Positions 42,731 through 51,603 of a stretch of 64,000 bases of DNA are shown one piece after another. Each line of letters starts with the position of its first letter. Position 1 is the first letter of the stretch. The position numbers were made by a program, and so were the translations under genes. Under the pieces are notes generated by a model. That model saw nothing but the letters and a program-made list of their open reading frames with translations, made no database searches and had not been told where the DNA came from. This stretch comes from Candidatus Koribacter versatilis Ellin345 (GTDB lineage Bacteria > Acidobacteriota > Terriglobia > Terriglobales > Acidobacteriaceae). The DNA lies in the NCBI RefSeq assembly GCF_000014005.1, contig NC_008009.1, positions 2,356,001-2,420,000 on the forward strand, written 5' to 3'.

Positions 42731-43924
42731 ATGAAAATGCGCGGCGCAAAAGGTTTCACGTTGGTCGAACTGCTGGTGGCAATCAGCCTTGGATTGCTGG
42801 TTACCGGTGCAGCAGTCGCTGTCTACAAACAGGCAGTAGACAGTACGACCTACCTCACGCAGCGAACTGTCGTCCAAGGCAATGCTCGGGCTGCGATGAA
42901 TACGATCTCGCAGGACCTGAACTTTGCCGGGTATGGGCTACCAATCGGCGGAATTCCAGTGCCGACGGCCGCGCTCTTTAGCTGCGCTACTGGAAGCGCC
43001 GCCGCGTCCTGGGCATATAGCTGCCCGACGACTGCGCCATCGTTCCCGGTTATCTCGGGCGCCGCGACCATGTCCGGCATCACGCCGATGTATCAGGCCG
43101 GCCCGACGATCAACGGAAACGCAACTGACCAGATGGCAATGGCTTATGTTGACAGCTCTCCAAATTTTTCCAACAACACTTGCGGGGTTTCTACGCAATG
43201 TGGGTTTGACGCATTCCCATTGACGCAGGCGTCGGTGTCTGGCAGTACAACGACGCTTTACTTCAACGGTTCGACTACTCCGGCGCCAAACGATACCAAG
43301 TGGGGTTTGAAGGTTGGGGACATCCTGCTGGTCTCGAACTCCACCGGCCAGGCCGTAGGAGAAGTCACGAGCGTAACCTCGGGCAATGTTGTGCTCGCTG
43401 CAAGTGATCCGATGAAGTTGAATCAGGCGTTCGGGACAGGCGGATCGGTGCCCAATGTCCTCGGATTCAGTTCAGGTATCCAAGCTTACAACAACGGAGC
43501 AGGCCCCCTGCAGTCAACAAACGTGAAGCGTCTGTACATCGTGACTTACTACGTAGCCACAGATCCTTTGGCGCAGGCGGTGGGAACAACTGGAAATCCG
43601 ACGCGCCTGTACCGGATGGTGAACGGCGATTCCAATACCAATCCCCCGGTTCCAGTGGCAGAACAGATTTCCAATCTGACCTTCAGCTACAACATGTTCG
43701 ATTCTGTCTGTGGCGGTTCACAGTCCGCCAACCAACGCAATCCGACAACGAACCAAATCGGCTTGATCAAGACGATCAATGCCAGCATTTTTGCGGCGAG
43801 CACACTCAACACGACAGCTATTCCCGGCCAGGCCATCCAGCAGATTCCGATGACCACCACAGTTTCGCCAAGGAACCTCAGTTATTTCGACTCGTATTCT
43901 TCGACGCCGCAAGGCAGTTGCTAA
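42731..43924 (+). CDS. PilW-like minor pilin
   Basis: A 397-residue prepilin-like protein. Leader MKMRGAKG, then G/FTLVELLVAISLGLLVTGAA with Glu5 and a helix to YKQAVDSTTYLTQ. The phrase ARAAMNTISQDLNFAGYGLP is characteristic of PilW/GspJ-type proteins. The large C-terminal part is Ser/Thr/Asn/Gly-rich and beta-like with several Cys. It follows the PilV-like gene by 12 bp and precedes the PilX-like gene by 16 bp. Confidence 0.83.
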   Translation: MKMRGAKGFTLVELLVAISLGLLVTGAAVAVYKQAVDSTTYLTQRTVVQGNARAAMNTISQDLNFAGYGLPIGGIPVPTAALFSCATGSAAASWAYSCPTTAPSFPVISGAATMSGITPMYQAGPTINGNATDQMAMAYVDSSPNFSNNTCGVSTQCGFDAFPLTQASVSGSTTTLYFNGSTTPAPNDTKWGLKVGDILLVSNSTGQAVGEVTSVTSGNVVLAASDPMKLNQAFGTGGSVPNVLGFSSGIQAYNNGAGPLQSTNVKRLYIVTYYVATDPLAQAVGTTGNPTRLYRMVNGDSNTNPPVPVAEQISNLTFSYNMFDSVCGGSQSANQRNPTTNQIGLIKTINASIFAASTLNTTAIPGQAIQQIPMTTTVSPRNLSYFDSYSSTPQGSC

Positions 43925-43940
43925 GGGGAAGGAAAAAGAA

Positions 43941-46814
43941 ATGAAGAACTTCCATCCGATCAAAACAAAGCGCGCTGAGCAGGGATTTGCGCTGATCCTC
44001 ACCTTGCTGCTGCTTTTGCTGGTGACGGGACTTGCCGTCTCGGTGATGTATTTGGCGATGAGCCAACGGCAGGTTGCCGGCTCCGACTCGGAAACCACGC
44101 TTGCGTACTACGGTGGTGAAGCAGGCATGGAAAAGATGATGGCGGATTTGGCTGATCTGTATCAGTCAAAGCAGACGCCATCGCTGTCGGACCTCTCGGC
44201 ACTGACTTCGAAACAGCCGAACATCCAGGGAATCACGTACACGGATCCGAACGTGGCCAATGCGTACTTGGTGACGGCGCCTAACAACGGTTCGGGTTAT
44301 CCAGTGTCTTACAGCTCCACCGTGGCATCCGGACCCAATGCCGGTCTGATCGCTCAGATCATCCCGATCAGCCTTTCGCTGACGGCAAGCCGTCCGGAAG
44401 GGACACAGGCGCGCATGTTCCGCAAAGTGGAAGTTGCGCTGATTCCGGTGTTCCAATTCGGAGTGTTCTCCGATGCCGATCTCAGCTACTTCCCGGGGCC
44501 TGTCTTCCAGTTTGGTGGACGCGTCCATACGAATGGAAATCTCTGGCTGGCATCCGGCAATAACCTGACGTTCTTCGACAAGATCACTGCTTATGGCAAC
44601 GTGATCCGGGCAAAACTTGCCAACACTTTCGACGCAACCGCGGGGGCATACGGCGGGTCTGTGAACCTGCCAACCCAGCCCGGCGGCTGCGGAACGCCGG
44701 CTGCTCCAGGGGGTTCGTTCTGCCGTGCCATGGCCTTTACGGAAGGCAGTGTGAAATATGGCAACTATTGTCCGTCGGGCTTGAACTCAGCGCCGAATTG
44801 CGATTCGACCTCGAGCTATAACGCCGCATGGGCAACCACTGCAAGTTGGAGCGGAACCACTGGGCCGATCTCCGGCGGCAACGTTCTCTACCAGGGAATG
44901 ATTCTCAACGGACAGACCGGCGCCACGAAATTGTCGCTGCCGTTCGTGGGCAACGGCGTTTCGCCAATTGAAATCATTCGGCGAGCACAGGCGGGTGACA
45001 GCGACTCGGTTTCACAATCGCGTTTGTATAACGAAGCCAGTATCCGTATTTTGCTCGACGACAACCCGTTTAATTTGAGCGCTGCGGGACCGGCGGATCC
45101 CAACAATATTCCGTTGGCGTCCGTGCTTTCCGGAGGCAAGATCAGCACTAGCGGTTGGGGCGGATCTCCTGCATATCCATACTGGGCGACCGGTACGAAT
45201 GCCAACAATTTCCTCACGACCGGTAGGGATCCAAATTATATGGTTCCGGATCTTCGCGTCATTAACGACACGCAACCCGCTACGCCAGGCGGCAATGCAG
45301 TTGACCCTTATAAGTACCTGGCGGGCGCAGTTCCGGATGCTGGAGACGGAGGCAGTGGCGGCAAAACGGTTTATAGCTCGGTTGCCGGAAGTCCTTTTGC
45401 CACGGGGACCTACCTCGCCGCAAAGGCGACCGCTGGCGAAACCGAATGGCCGTTGCTGAGCGGATGGATTCGCGTGGAAGCTACCAGCACGGCGGGCAGC
45501 GGGTATTTCCCGGTGACCAAGGAGTGGCTCAGCTTCGGATGGACACGTCAGTACAACACGTTCCCTGATAGCGAAACACCCACTCCGAACACCATCGAGC
45601 CAAATGCGATCCTCCACTTGCAGCAGATCATCTCGGGTACACGCGGAACCATCAGCCCGACATACTCCGCAGTTGATATCAAGGGGTTCCAGGTGGTCCC
45701 GATCAACATGTATGATCCGCGCGAGGGCGAGTTGCGCGACGTAACGACCGGCAAAGCGGCGGGAAGCTGCGCGCTGAACGGCCTGATGAATCTAGTGGAA
45801 CTGAACGTCGGCAACTTGAAGCGGTGGCTAGGTGGAACCATTGGCACCACGGGTACTTCAGTCGACAAAACCACCTTTAACGGCTACATCGTATATTTCT
45901 CCGATCGCCGTGGCGGGTCCTTTGACGGTGGTTACGACTATCTCGATACCACCAACTCGACGAACTCGATTACTGTGACGTCGTCACCCACTCCCAGTGC
46001 GAACGTGAGTACTGGTATCGGCGATGGCGTCCTCTCGGCAGAGGAAGATGTTTACCAGGGGACCTACCCAGTCGAAATCGGCGGAGCAGGTGCACCCACC
46101 GGCACCCTGGTTACGCCACCCAAGTTCATCGGCGCGGCTTTCGGCCTCGGACAGACCACAACTGGTAATCCCGGAGTATCGCAACGTATCAACTGCGCTA
46201 CTTTAGGTGCCTGGAACGTGGTGCTTGCACCGCGCCATGCGCTGCGATTGGTCAACGGAACACTGAATAACCTGCCCATGCCCGGATTCACCGTCGCCAG
46301 CGAACAACCCGTCTATGTGGTGGGCAATTACAACGCCAGCAATGGTTCCGGGTTGCCGAACACCGGAGTAGACTCCGCGGCATCGGTTATCGCAGATACC
46401 GTGACGTTATTGTCCCGTTCGTTCAACGACAGTGGTTCACTCTTGACGCCGTTTGCACCTGACACCGCTTCCACGACCTATTACCGCCTGGCTATCGCGA
46501 GTGGTAAGACGCTGTCGTTTAAGCAGCCTTCGGGTTGGGGAAATGACTACGGTACCGATGGTGGAGTGCATAACTTCCTGCGCTACATCGAGAACTGGGG
46601 TTCTGCCAGTCTGTATTACGAAGGTTCGATGGTGAGCTTGTACTACTCGCGTTACGGCACTGGCGCATTCAAGTGCTGCACCACGGTGTACAGCCCCCCA
46701 ACTCGTAAGTACAGCTTTGATCCGAATTTCCTCACGCCTTCGTTGCTGCCTCCGGGCACACCTGAATTCAAGGATGTTGTGGACCTTGGATTCCAGCAGA
46801 ATTTGAATCCATAA
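43941..46814 (+). CDS. Large PilX-like pilus protein
   Basis: A 957-residue protein. Its N-terminus is PilX-like: EQGFALILTLLLLLLVTGLAV is a hydrophobic helix, followed by MSQRQVAGSDSETTLAYYGGEAGMEKMM, but the Glu5 of normal pilins is absent, as in PilX-type proteins. The remaining ~850 residues are a large, Gly/Ser/Thr/Asn-rich beta region with scattered Cys, far bigger than classical PilX (~200 residues). It could form the pilus tip or an adhesin, comparable in position to PilY1, which is not otherwise seen here. Terminates at a strong hairpin. Confidence 0.8.
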   Translation: MKNFHPIKTKRAEQGFALILTLLLLLLVTGLAVSVMYLAMSQRQVAGSDSETTLAYYGGEAGMEKMMADLADLYQSKQTPSLSDLSALTSKQPNIQGITYTDPNVANAYLVTAPNNGSGYPVSYSSTVASGPNAGLIAQIIPISLSLTASRPEGTQARMFRKVEVALIPVFQFGVFSDADLSYFPGPVFQFGGRVHTNGNLWLASGNNLTFFDKITAYGNVIRAKLANTFDATAGAYGGSVNLPTQPGGCGTPAAPGGSFCRAMAFTEGSVKYGNYCPSGLNSAPNCDSTSSYNAAWATTASWSGTTGPISGGNVLYQGMILNGQTGATKLSLPFVGNGVSPIEIIRRAQAGDSDSVSQSRLYNEASIRILLDDNPFNLSAAGPADPNNIPLASVLSGGKISTSGWGGSPAYPYWATGTNANNFLTTGRDPNYMVPDLRVINDTQPATPGGNAVDPYKYLAGAVPDAGDGGSGGKTVYSSVAGSPFATGTYLAAKATAGETEWPLLSGWIRVEATSTAGSGYFPVTKEWLSFGWTRQYNTFPDSETPTPNTIEPNAILHLQQIISGTRGTISPTYSAVDIKGFQVVPINMYDPREGELRDVTTGKAAGSCALNGLMNLVELNVGNLKRWLGGTIGTTGTSVDKTTFNGYIVYFSDRRGGSFDGGYDYLDTTNSTNSITVTSSPTPSANVSTGIGDGVLSAEEDVYQGTYPVEIGGAGAPTGTLVTPPKFIGAAFGLGQTTTGNPGVSQRINCATLGAWNVVLAPRHALRLVNGTLNNLPMPGFTVASEQPVYVVGNYNASNGSGLPNTGVDSAASVIADTVTLLSRSFNDSGSLLTPFAPDTASTTYYRLAIASGKTLSFKQPSGWGNDYGTDGGVHNFLRYIENWGSASLYYEGSMVSLYYSRYGTGAFKCCTTVYSPPTRKYSFDPNFLTPSLLPPGTPEFKDVVDLGFQQNLNP

Positions 46815-46838
46815 CCGGTCCCAACCGGCTCCAGTTAT

Positions 46839-46868
46839 TGGCCAGGCTTCGCGCCTGGCCAGTTTTTT
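46839..46868 (+). terminator. Rho-independent terminator of the second pilin operon
   Basis: TGGCCAGGC-TTCGC-GCCTGGCCA, a perfect 9-bp stem, then G and six T. Confidence 0.9.
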
Positions 46869-46933
46869 GAGCGGCCGGGGAGCCGCGGGCAGGTGCGCTG
46901 GATTCCTGCCTCCAAGTTACAATGGAGGAAAGT

Positions 46934-48034
46934 GTGGGAGTGTTTGGGATGCAAAATCCTCTTAAGCTCAAGAAGATCCATCACGTTGAATTTTGGGTAG
47001 GGAACGCCAAGCAGGCGGCCTACTATTATCGCAAAGGCTTCGGATTCAACCAGCTTGCGTATCGCGGTCTTGAGACCGGCTCACGCGACGTCGCCTCGTA
47101 CGTCCTCCAGCAGAACAAGTGCAACTTCGTCCTGACAACGGCGATAAACCCGGAGCATCCTGCGGCCGACCACGTTCGTCGGCATGGCGACGGCGTGAAA
47201 GACATCGCTCTGCACGTGGAAGACGCCGATTTCGCCTTCGAAGAAGCCGTGAAGCGCGGCGCAAAGGCTGTCTTCGAGCCTAAAGATGTGATCGACAATT
47301 ACGGTACCGTTCGTTGGGCTGCGGTGCACACCTACGGCGAAACCATCCACTCGTTTATTTCCTACAAGAATTATGGCGGTCCATTTCTGCCGGGATTTCA
47401 ATCGGCGATTGTCCCCGGCGAAGAGACCGGCATCCTGCTGGTGGACCACATGGTCGGGAACGTCGAACTCGGCAAGATGAATGCCTGGGCCGATTTCTAC
47501 CACGATGTATTCGGCTTCCATCGCTTCATCAGCTTCGACGACAAGGACATCTCGACCGAGTACTCGGCGCTGATGTCCATCGTGATGTCGGACGATTCGT
47601 ACTTCGTGAAGTTTCCGATCAATGAGCCCGCACCGGGTAAGCGCAAGAGCCAGATTGACGAGTACCTCGAAGCGTATGGCAGCCCCGGGGTACAGCACAT
47701 CGCGCTGCGCGTAACCGACGTCATTGAGACCGTCAGCAAGCTCCAGAAGAACGGTATCGAGTTCCTGCGCGTCCCAGACTCGTATTACGACATTGTGCAG
47801 GAACGCGTCGGGCCGATTGACGAGCCGATTGAGAAGATCAAGCAGCTCGGTATCCTGATCGACAAGGACGATGAAGGCTACCTGCTGCAGATCTTCAGCA
47901 AGCCGGTGGAGGACCGTCCCACGGTGTTTTTTGAGATTATTCAGCGCAAGGGAAGCCGCGGTTTCGGCAAAGGCAACTTTAAAGCACTGTTCGAGGCATT
48001 GGAATTGGAACAGGCACGGCGCGGCAACCTGTAA
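46934..48034 (+). CDS. hppD: 4-hydroxyphenylpyruvate dioxygenase
   Basis: Fe(II)-dependent dioxygenase converting 4-hydroxyphenylpyruvate to homogentisate, step two of tyrosine breakdown. Two vicinal-oxygen-chelate domains; iron ligands are His in VDHMVGNVELG, His in VQHIALRV and Glu in FFEIIQRKG. HHVEFWVGNAKQ starts the N-terminal domain. The GTG at 46934 is five bases after GGAGG; ATG 46922 and ATG 46949 are in frame too and the choice is uncertain by a few residues. First gene of hppD-hmgA-unknown-fahA. Length (~366) is normal. Confidence 0.95.
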   Translation: MGVFGMQNPLKLKKIHHVEFWVGNAKQAAYYYRKGFGFNQLAYRGLETGSRDVASYVLQQNKCNFVLTTAINPEHPAADHVRRHGDGVKDIALHVEDADFAFEEAVKRGAKAVFEPKDVIDNYGTVRWAAVHTYGETIHSFISYKNYGGPFLPGFQSAIVPGEETGILLVDHMVGNVELGKMNAWADFYHDVFGFHRFISFDDKDISTEYSALMSIVMSDDSYFVKFPINEPAPGKRKSQIDEYLEAYGSPGVQHIALRVTDVIETVSKLQKNGIEFLRVPDSYYDIVQERVGPIDEPIEKIKQLGILIDKDDEGYLLQIFSKPVEDRPTVFFEIIQRKGSRGFGKGNFKALFEALELEQARRGNL

Positions 48035-48056
48035 CTGATTAGATTACGAAGGTCAC

Positions 48057-48085
48057 GCGGGCCTTTCCGGCCCGCATCTTTTCGG
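48057..48085 (+). terminator. Hairpin between hppD and hmgA
   Basis: GCGGGCC-TTTCC-GGCCCGC stem with a following ATCTTTTC. It may partly terminate or process the mRNA between the two genes. Confidence 0.5.
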
Positions 48086-48118
48086 ACAAAATACCTACAC
48101 ACTTCCGCTCGAGGTCAC

Positions 48119-49408
48119 ATGAACGATCGATACATGTCGGGTTTCGGCAACGAGTTCGCGACCGAAGCTGAACCGGGTGCGCTGCCAAAGGGGCAGAACT
48201 CGCCGCAAAAGGCGCCGCTCGGGTTGTACACCGAGCAATTGAGTGGAACGCCGTTCACAGCGCCACGATTGGCGAACCGCCGCACGTGGGCGTATCGCAT
48301 CCGCCCTTCGGTGATGCACAAGCCCTACGAGGCTGCCGAGCAGAAGCTGCTACGCAGCACACCGTTCGATGAAGCTCCCACGCCGCCGAACCAAATGCGC
48401 TGGGATCCTCCGCCTATTCCGACGGAACCAACGGACTTTGTAGACGGCCTCATCACGATCGCGGGCAATGGCGATTCCACCATGCACAGCGGCGTCGCGA
48501 TTCATCTGTACGTCGCGAACAAGAGCATGAACGACCGCTTCTTCTACGACGCCGACGGCGAATTGCTCATCGTGCCGCAGATGGGGAGGCTCATCTTCCA
48601 CACGGAACTCGGGCGAATTGAAGCTGCGCCTGGAGAGATCGTTGTTATCCAGCGCGGTATCAAGTTCCGCGTTGAATTATTGGAGAAGCAGGCGCGGGGC
48701 TACATTTGCGAGAACTATGGGGCAATGTTCCGCCTGCCGGACCTCGGTCCGATCGGCGCCAATGGCTTGGCGAATACGCGCGATTTCCTGACGCCCGTTG
48801 CTTCGTACGAAGATCGCGAAGGCAGCTTCCGCGTGACCTCCAAGTTTTGCGGCAAGCTGTGGGAAGGGGAGTACAACCACTCGCCTCTCAACGTCGTCGC
48901 GTGGCACGGGAATTACGCACCATACAAGTACGATTTGGCAAACTTCAATTGCATTAACTCCGTCACGTTCGATCATCCAGATCCATCGATTTACACCGTG
49001 CTCACGGCGCCCTCGGAGATTCCGGGCACAGCAAACTGCGACTTCGTGATCTTCCCGCCACGCTGGATGGTCGCCGAGCACACTTTCCGGCCGCCATGGT
49101 TCCATCGCAACTTTATGAACGAGTTCATGGGCCTGATCAAGGGCGAGTACGACGCGAAGGCGGAGGGCTTTGTCCCCGGTGGCGCCAGCCTGCACAACTG
49201 CATGAGTGGCCACGGGCCTGATGCAGCGACCTACGAGAAGGCGAGCCACGCGGAGTTGAAGCCGCAGTATCTCGGCGACACGCTAGCTTTCATGTTCGAA
49301 ACGCGTTTTGTTTGCCGGCCAACGAAATATGCGCTCGAAACAGCACAACTGCAGCACGAGTACTACACGTGCTGGCAGGACCTAAAAAAACACTTTCGAA
49401 AACCCTAG
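48119..49408 (+). CDS. hmgA: Homogentisate 1,2-dioxygenase
   Basis: A 429-residue non-haem iron dioxygenase opening homogentisate to 4-maleylacetoacetate. Signatures: [18 protein letters not shown] at the N-terminus, [19 protein letters not shown] (His ligand) with NEFMGLIKG, and the C-terminal [19 protein letters not shown] (His/Glu ligands). Length is normal. It lies 84 bp after hppD and 6 bp before the next gene. Confidence 0.96.
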   Translation: MNDRYMSGFGNEFATEAEPGALPKGQNSPQKAPLGLYTEQLSGTPFTAPRLANRRTWAYRIRPSVMHKPYEAAEQKLLRSTPFDEAPTPPNQMRWDPPPIPTEPTDFVDGLITIAGNGDSTMHSGVAIHLYVANKSMNDRFFYDADGELLIVPQMGRLIFHTELGRIEAAPGEIVVIQRGIKFRVELLEKQARGYICENYGAMFRLPDLGPIGANGLANTRDFLTPVASYEDREGSFRVTSKFCGKLWEGEYNHSPLNVVAWHGNYAPYKYDLANFNCINSVTFDHPDPSIYTVLTAPSEIPGTANCDFVIFPPRWMVAEHTFRPPWFHRNFMNEFMGLIKGEYDAKAEGFVPGGASLHNCMSGHGPDAATYEKASHAELKPQYLGDTLAFMFETRFVCRPTKYALETAQLQHEYYTCWQDLKKHFRKP

Positions 49409-49414
49409 GACACA

Positions 49415-50293
49415 ATGACCCCAACGGCCACCACATCTGCGCTGCACGCGCTCCTCGAAGGTCTCATCGACTACGCCGGTCTATTTCCGCCGGCTGGGCT
49501 CGAGATGGCGAAGGCAGTGTCGAATTACGCTCGCTACAAGTCTGGCCCGCATGCATGGATGCTGGGCCGCTTCATTGTTCCTGTAGCGCGCTTGGATGAA
49601 TTTGAACGTGCCTGGCATACCGAGGGAGAGCCCGCCGACTGGCGGCTGAGCGCGCTGATTACCGAAGTAGGTTCCGATCTGCCGCTGATCCAGGAATTCA
49701 ATGCGACATATGGCGGTGACGTTCAGATCGATGCGGTGGAGTTGAAGGCATCGACATCCTCTGAAATCCGCGCTCTACCGGGAATTACTGGCTACGTGGA
49801 GGTCGCGAGCGCCAGCGATCCGACCGAACTCATTGCGCAGATGAAGCACGAGAAGCTACGGGCGAAGATCCGCACCGGAGGGCTAACCGCCGATGCGTTC
49901 CCACAGGCCGGGGCTATTGCGCGTTTTCTGCGCGCATGTGCCGCAGCGGCGATCCCTTTCAAAGCGACAGCGGGACTTCATCATCCGGTGCGCTGCGTGA
50001 AGCCGTTCACCTACGAGCAGGGAAGCGCTGAAGGTACGATGCACGGCTTCCTCAATGTCTTCCTGGCTGCAGGATTTGCGCGCAAGGGATATGCGGTTCT
50101 ATTTCTGGAGCGTTTGTTGGCAGAAGAAAATCCTCAGGCATTCCGATTTGCCGAGAACGGCGTCCATTGGGGCGATGCGTATCTTTCTGCCGAAGAACTC
50201 GCGGACTTGCGCACGAATTTCGCGATTGCCTTCGGCTCGTGTTCCTTCGAGGAGCCGATTGCTGACCTGCAAGCGCTCCGTCTGCTACCGTAA
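49415..50293 (+). CDS. Unrecognised protein inside the tyrosine degradation operon
   Basis: A 292-residue soluble protein, no signal peptide or membrane segment. It lies 6 bp after hmgA and 5 bp before fahA, so it is certainly co-expressed. The pattern of alternating strands and helices (LEGLIDYAGLFPPAG at the start, GYVEVASASDP, AKIRTGGLTADAFP, PFKATAGLHHPVR, FGSCSFEEPI at the end) suggests a TIM-barrel-like fold with a possible Lys/His site at FKATAGLHH. The operon lacks a recognisable maleylacetoacetate isomerase, the step between HmgA and FahA. A role in that step or as an accessory is conjecture; it does not look like the glutathione-transferase-type isomerase. Confidence 0.75.
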   Translation: MTPTATTSALHALLEGLIDYAGLFPPAGLEMAKAVSNYARYKSGPHAWMLGRFIVPVARLDEFERAWHTEGEPADWRLSALITEVGSDLPLIQEFNATYGGDVQIDAVELKASTSSEIRALPGITGYVEVASASDPTELIAQMKHEKLRAKIRTGGLTADAFPQAGAIARFLRACAAAAIPFKATAGLHHPVRCVKPFTYEQGSAEGTMHGFLNVFLAAGFARKGYAVLFLERLLAEENPQAFRFAENGVHWGDAYLSAEELADLRTNFAIAFGSCSFEEPIADLQALRLLP

Positions 50294-50298
50294 TCCCA

Positions 50299-51588
50299 AT
50301 GAACGAGACACATGATCCAAAGATCAAGTCGTGGGTTGCTTCGGCCAATGCGCCGGACTGCGACTTCCCGCTGCAGAACTTGCCGTTCGGAGTCTTCCGT
50401 CGCAAGAATGACGAAGGTGGCGGCATCGGCGTCGCGATTGGCGATCAGGTGTTCGATGTCGGCGCCTGGGTGCGCGACCAAGGGAAGAGCTCTGCTGAAT
50501 TTAAACTTCTGACTGAAAAGCGCCTGAACCGATTCCTAGCTGCCGGCCCGCAGATATGGAGCGCGGCACGCATGGCACTGTTTAACCTGCTGCGCGAAGA
50601 TTCTCCGCAACGCGAGCAGGTAGCGCGCTATCTCGATGCAACTGCGAACGTCGAGATGGAGATGCCGATCGATATCGGCGATTACACCGATTTCTACGCC
50701 TCCGTCTTCCACGCGACGAATGTGGGGAGCATGTTCCGGCCGGACAATCCTCTGCTGCCAAATTACAAGTGGGTGCCGATCGGCTATCACGGGCGAGCTT
50801 CTTCTGTCGTCGCCAGCGGCGCGGCAGTGAAGCGGCCGAGCGGCCAGCGCAAGCCACCGACGGCTGACATGCCGACATTTGGTCCGTGCGCACAGCTCGA
50901 CTACGAACTCGAAGTGGGCGCAGTGATCGGGCCGGGGAATGCCCTTGGAGAGACGGTACCGTTGCGCGACGCAGAGAAGCACATCTTCGGCTTGTGCTTG
51001 CTGAACGATTGGTCGGCGCGCGATATACAAGCGTGGGAGTATCAACCCCTGGGGCCGTTTCTGGCCAAGAACTTCGTGACCACGATTTCTCCGTGGCTCG
51101 TGACGCTGGAAGCGCTCGAGCCCTATCGTAGGAGCGCGTACAAGCGTCCGGAGGGCGATCCACAGCCCTTGCCGTATCTCAGTGACGAAAACGACCAGCA
51201 GCGCGGCGCCTTCGACGTCTCGCTCGATGCTTATCTTTCGACGCGCAAGATGCGTGATGAGAAAATCGCGCCAATCAGCCTGAGTCACGGATCTTTACGC
51301 GATATGTATTGGACCTTCGGGCAGATGCTCGCGCACCATGCCTCGAACGGATGCAATCTCCAACCTGGCGACTTGATCGGCAGCGGCACGGTTTCTGGAC
51401 AGTCGAAACACTCGCGGGGATGCCTGCTCGAGCTGTCTTGGCGCGGCACCGAGCCCATCTCACTACCGAGCGGCGAAACTCGCAAGTTTCTCGAAGATGG
51501 CGACGAGGTAATCTTCCGCGGCTACGCGGAGCGCGAAGGTCAAGCACGGATTGGCTTCGGCGAGTGCCGGGGCATCGTCGTCGGATGA
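50299..51588 (+). CDS. fahA: Fumarylacetoacetase
   Basis: A 429-residue hydrolase splitting fumarylacetoacetate to fumarate and acetoacetate, the last step of tyrosine degradation. Features: N-terminal FPLQNLPFGVFRR; DYTDFYASVFHATNVG (catalytic Asp/His region near 130); VPIGYHGRASS; LDYELEVGAVIGPGN (metal ligands); LLNDWSARDIQAWEYQPLG; and GSGTVSGQSKHSRGCLLEL near 370. Length matches eukaryote-like FAH. Follows the unknown gene by 5 bp. Confidence 0.96.
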   Translation: MNETHDPKIKSWVASANAPDCDFPLQNLPFGVFRRKNDEGGGIGVAIGDQVFDVGAWVRDQGKSSAEFKLLTEKRLNRFLAAGPQIWSAARMALFNLLREDSPQREQVARYLDATANVEMEMPIDIGDYTDFYASVFHATNVGSMFRPDNPLLPNYKWVPIGYHGRASSVVASGAAVKRPSGQRKPPTADMPTFGPCAQLDYELEVGAVIGPGNALGETVPLRDAEKHIFGLCLLNDWSARDIQAWEYQPLGPFLAKNFVTTISPWLVTLEALEPYRRSAYKRPEGDPQPLPYLSDENDQQRGAFDVSLDAYLSTRKMRDEKIAPISLSHGSLRDMYWTFGQMLAHHASNGCNLQPGDLIGSGTVSGQSKHSRGCLLELSWRGTEPISLPSGETRKFLEDGDEVIFRGYAEREGQARIGFGECRGIVVG

Positions 51589-51603
51589 GACAATAGAAGT
51601 GCA

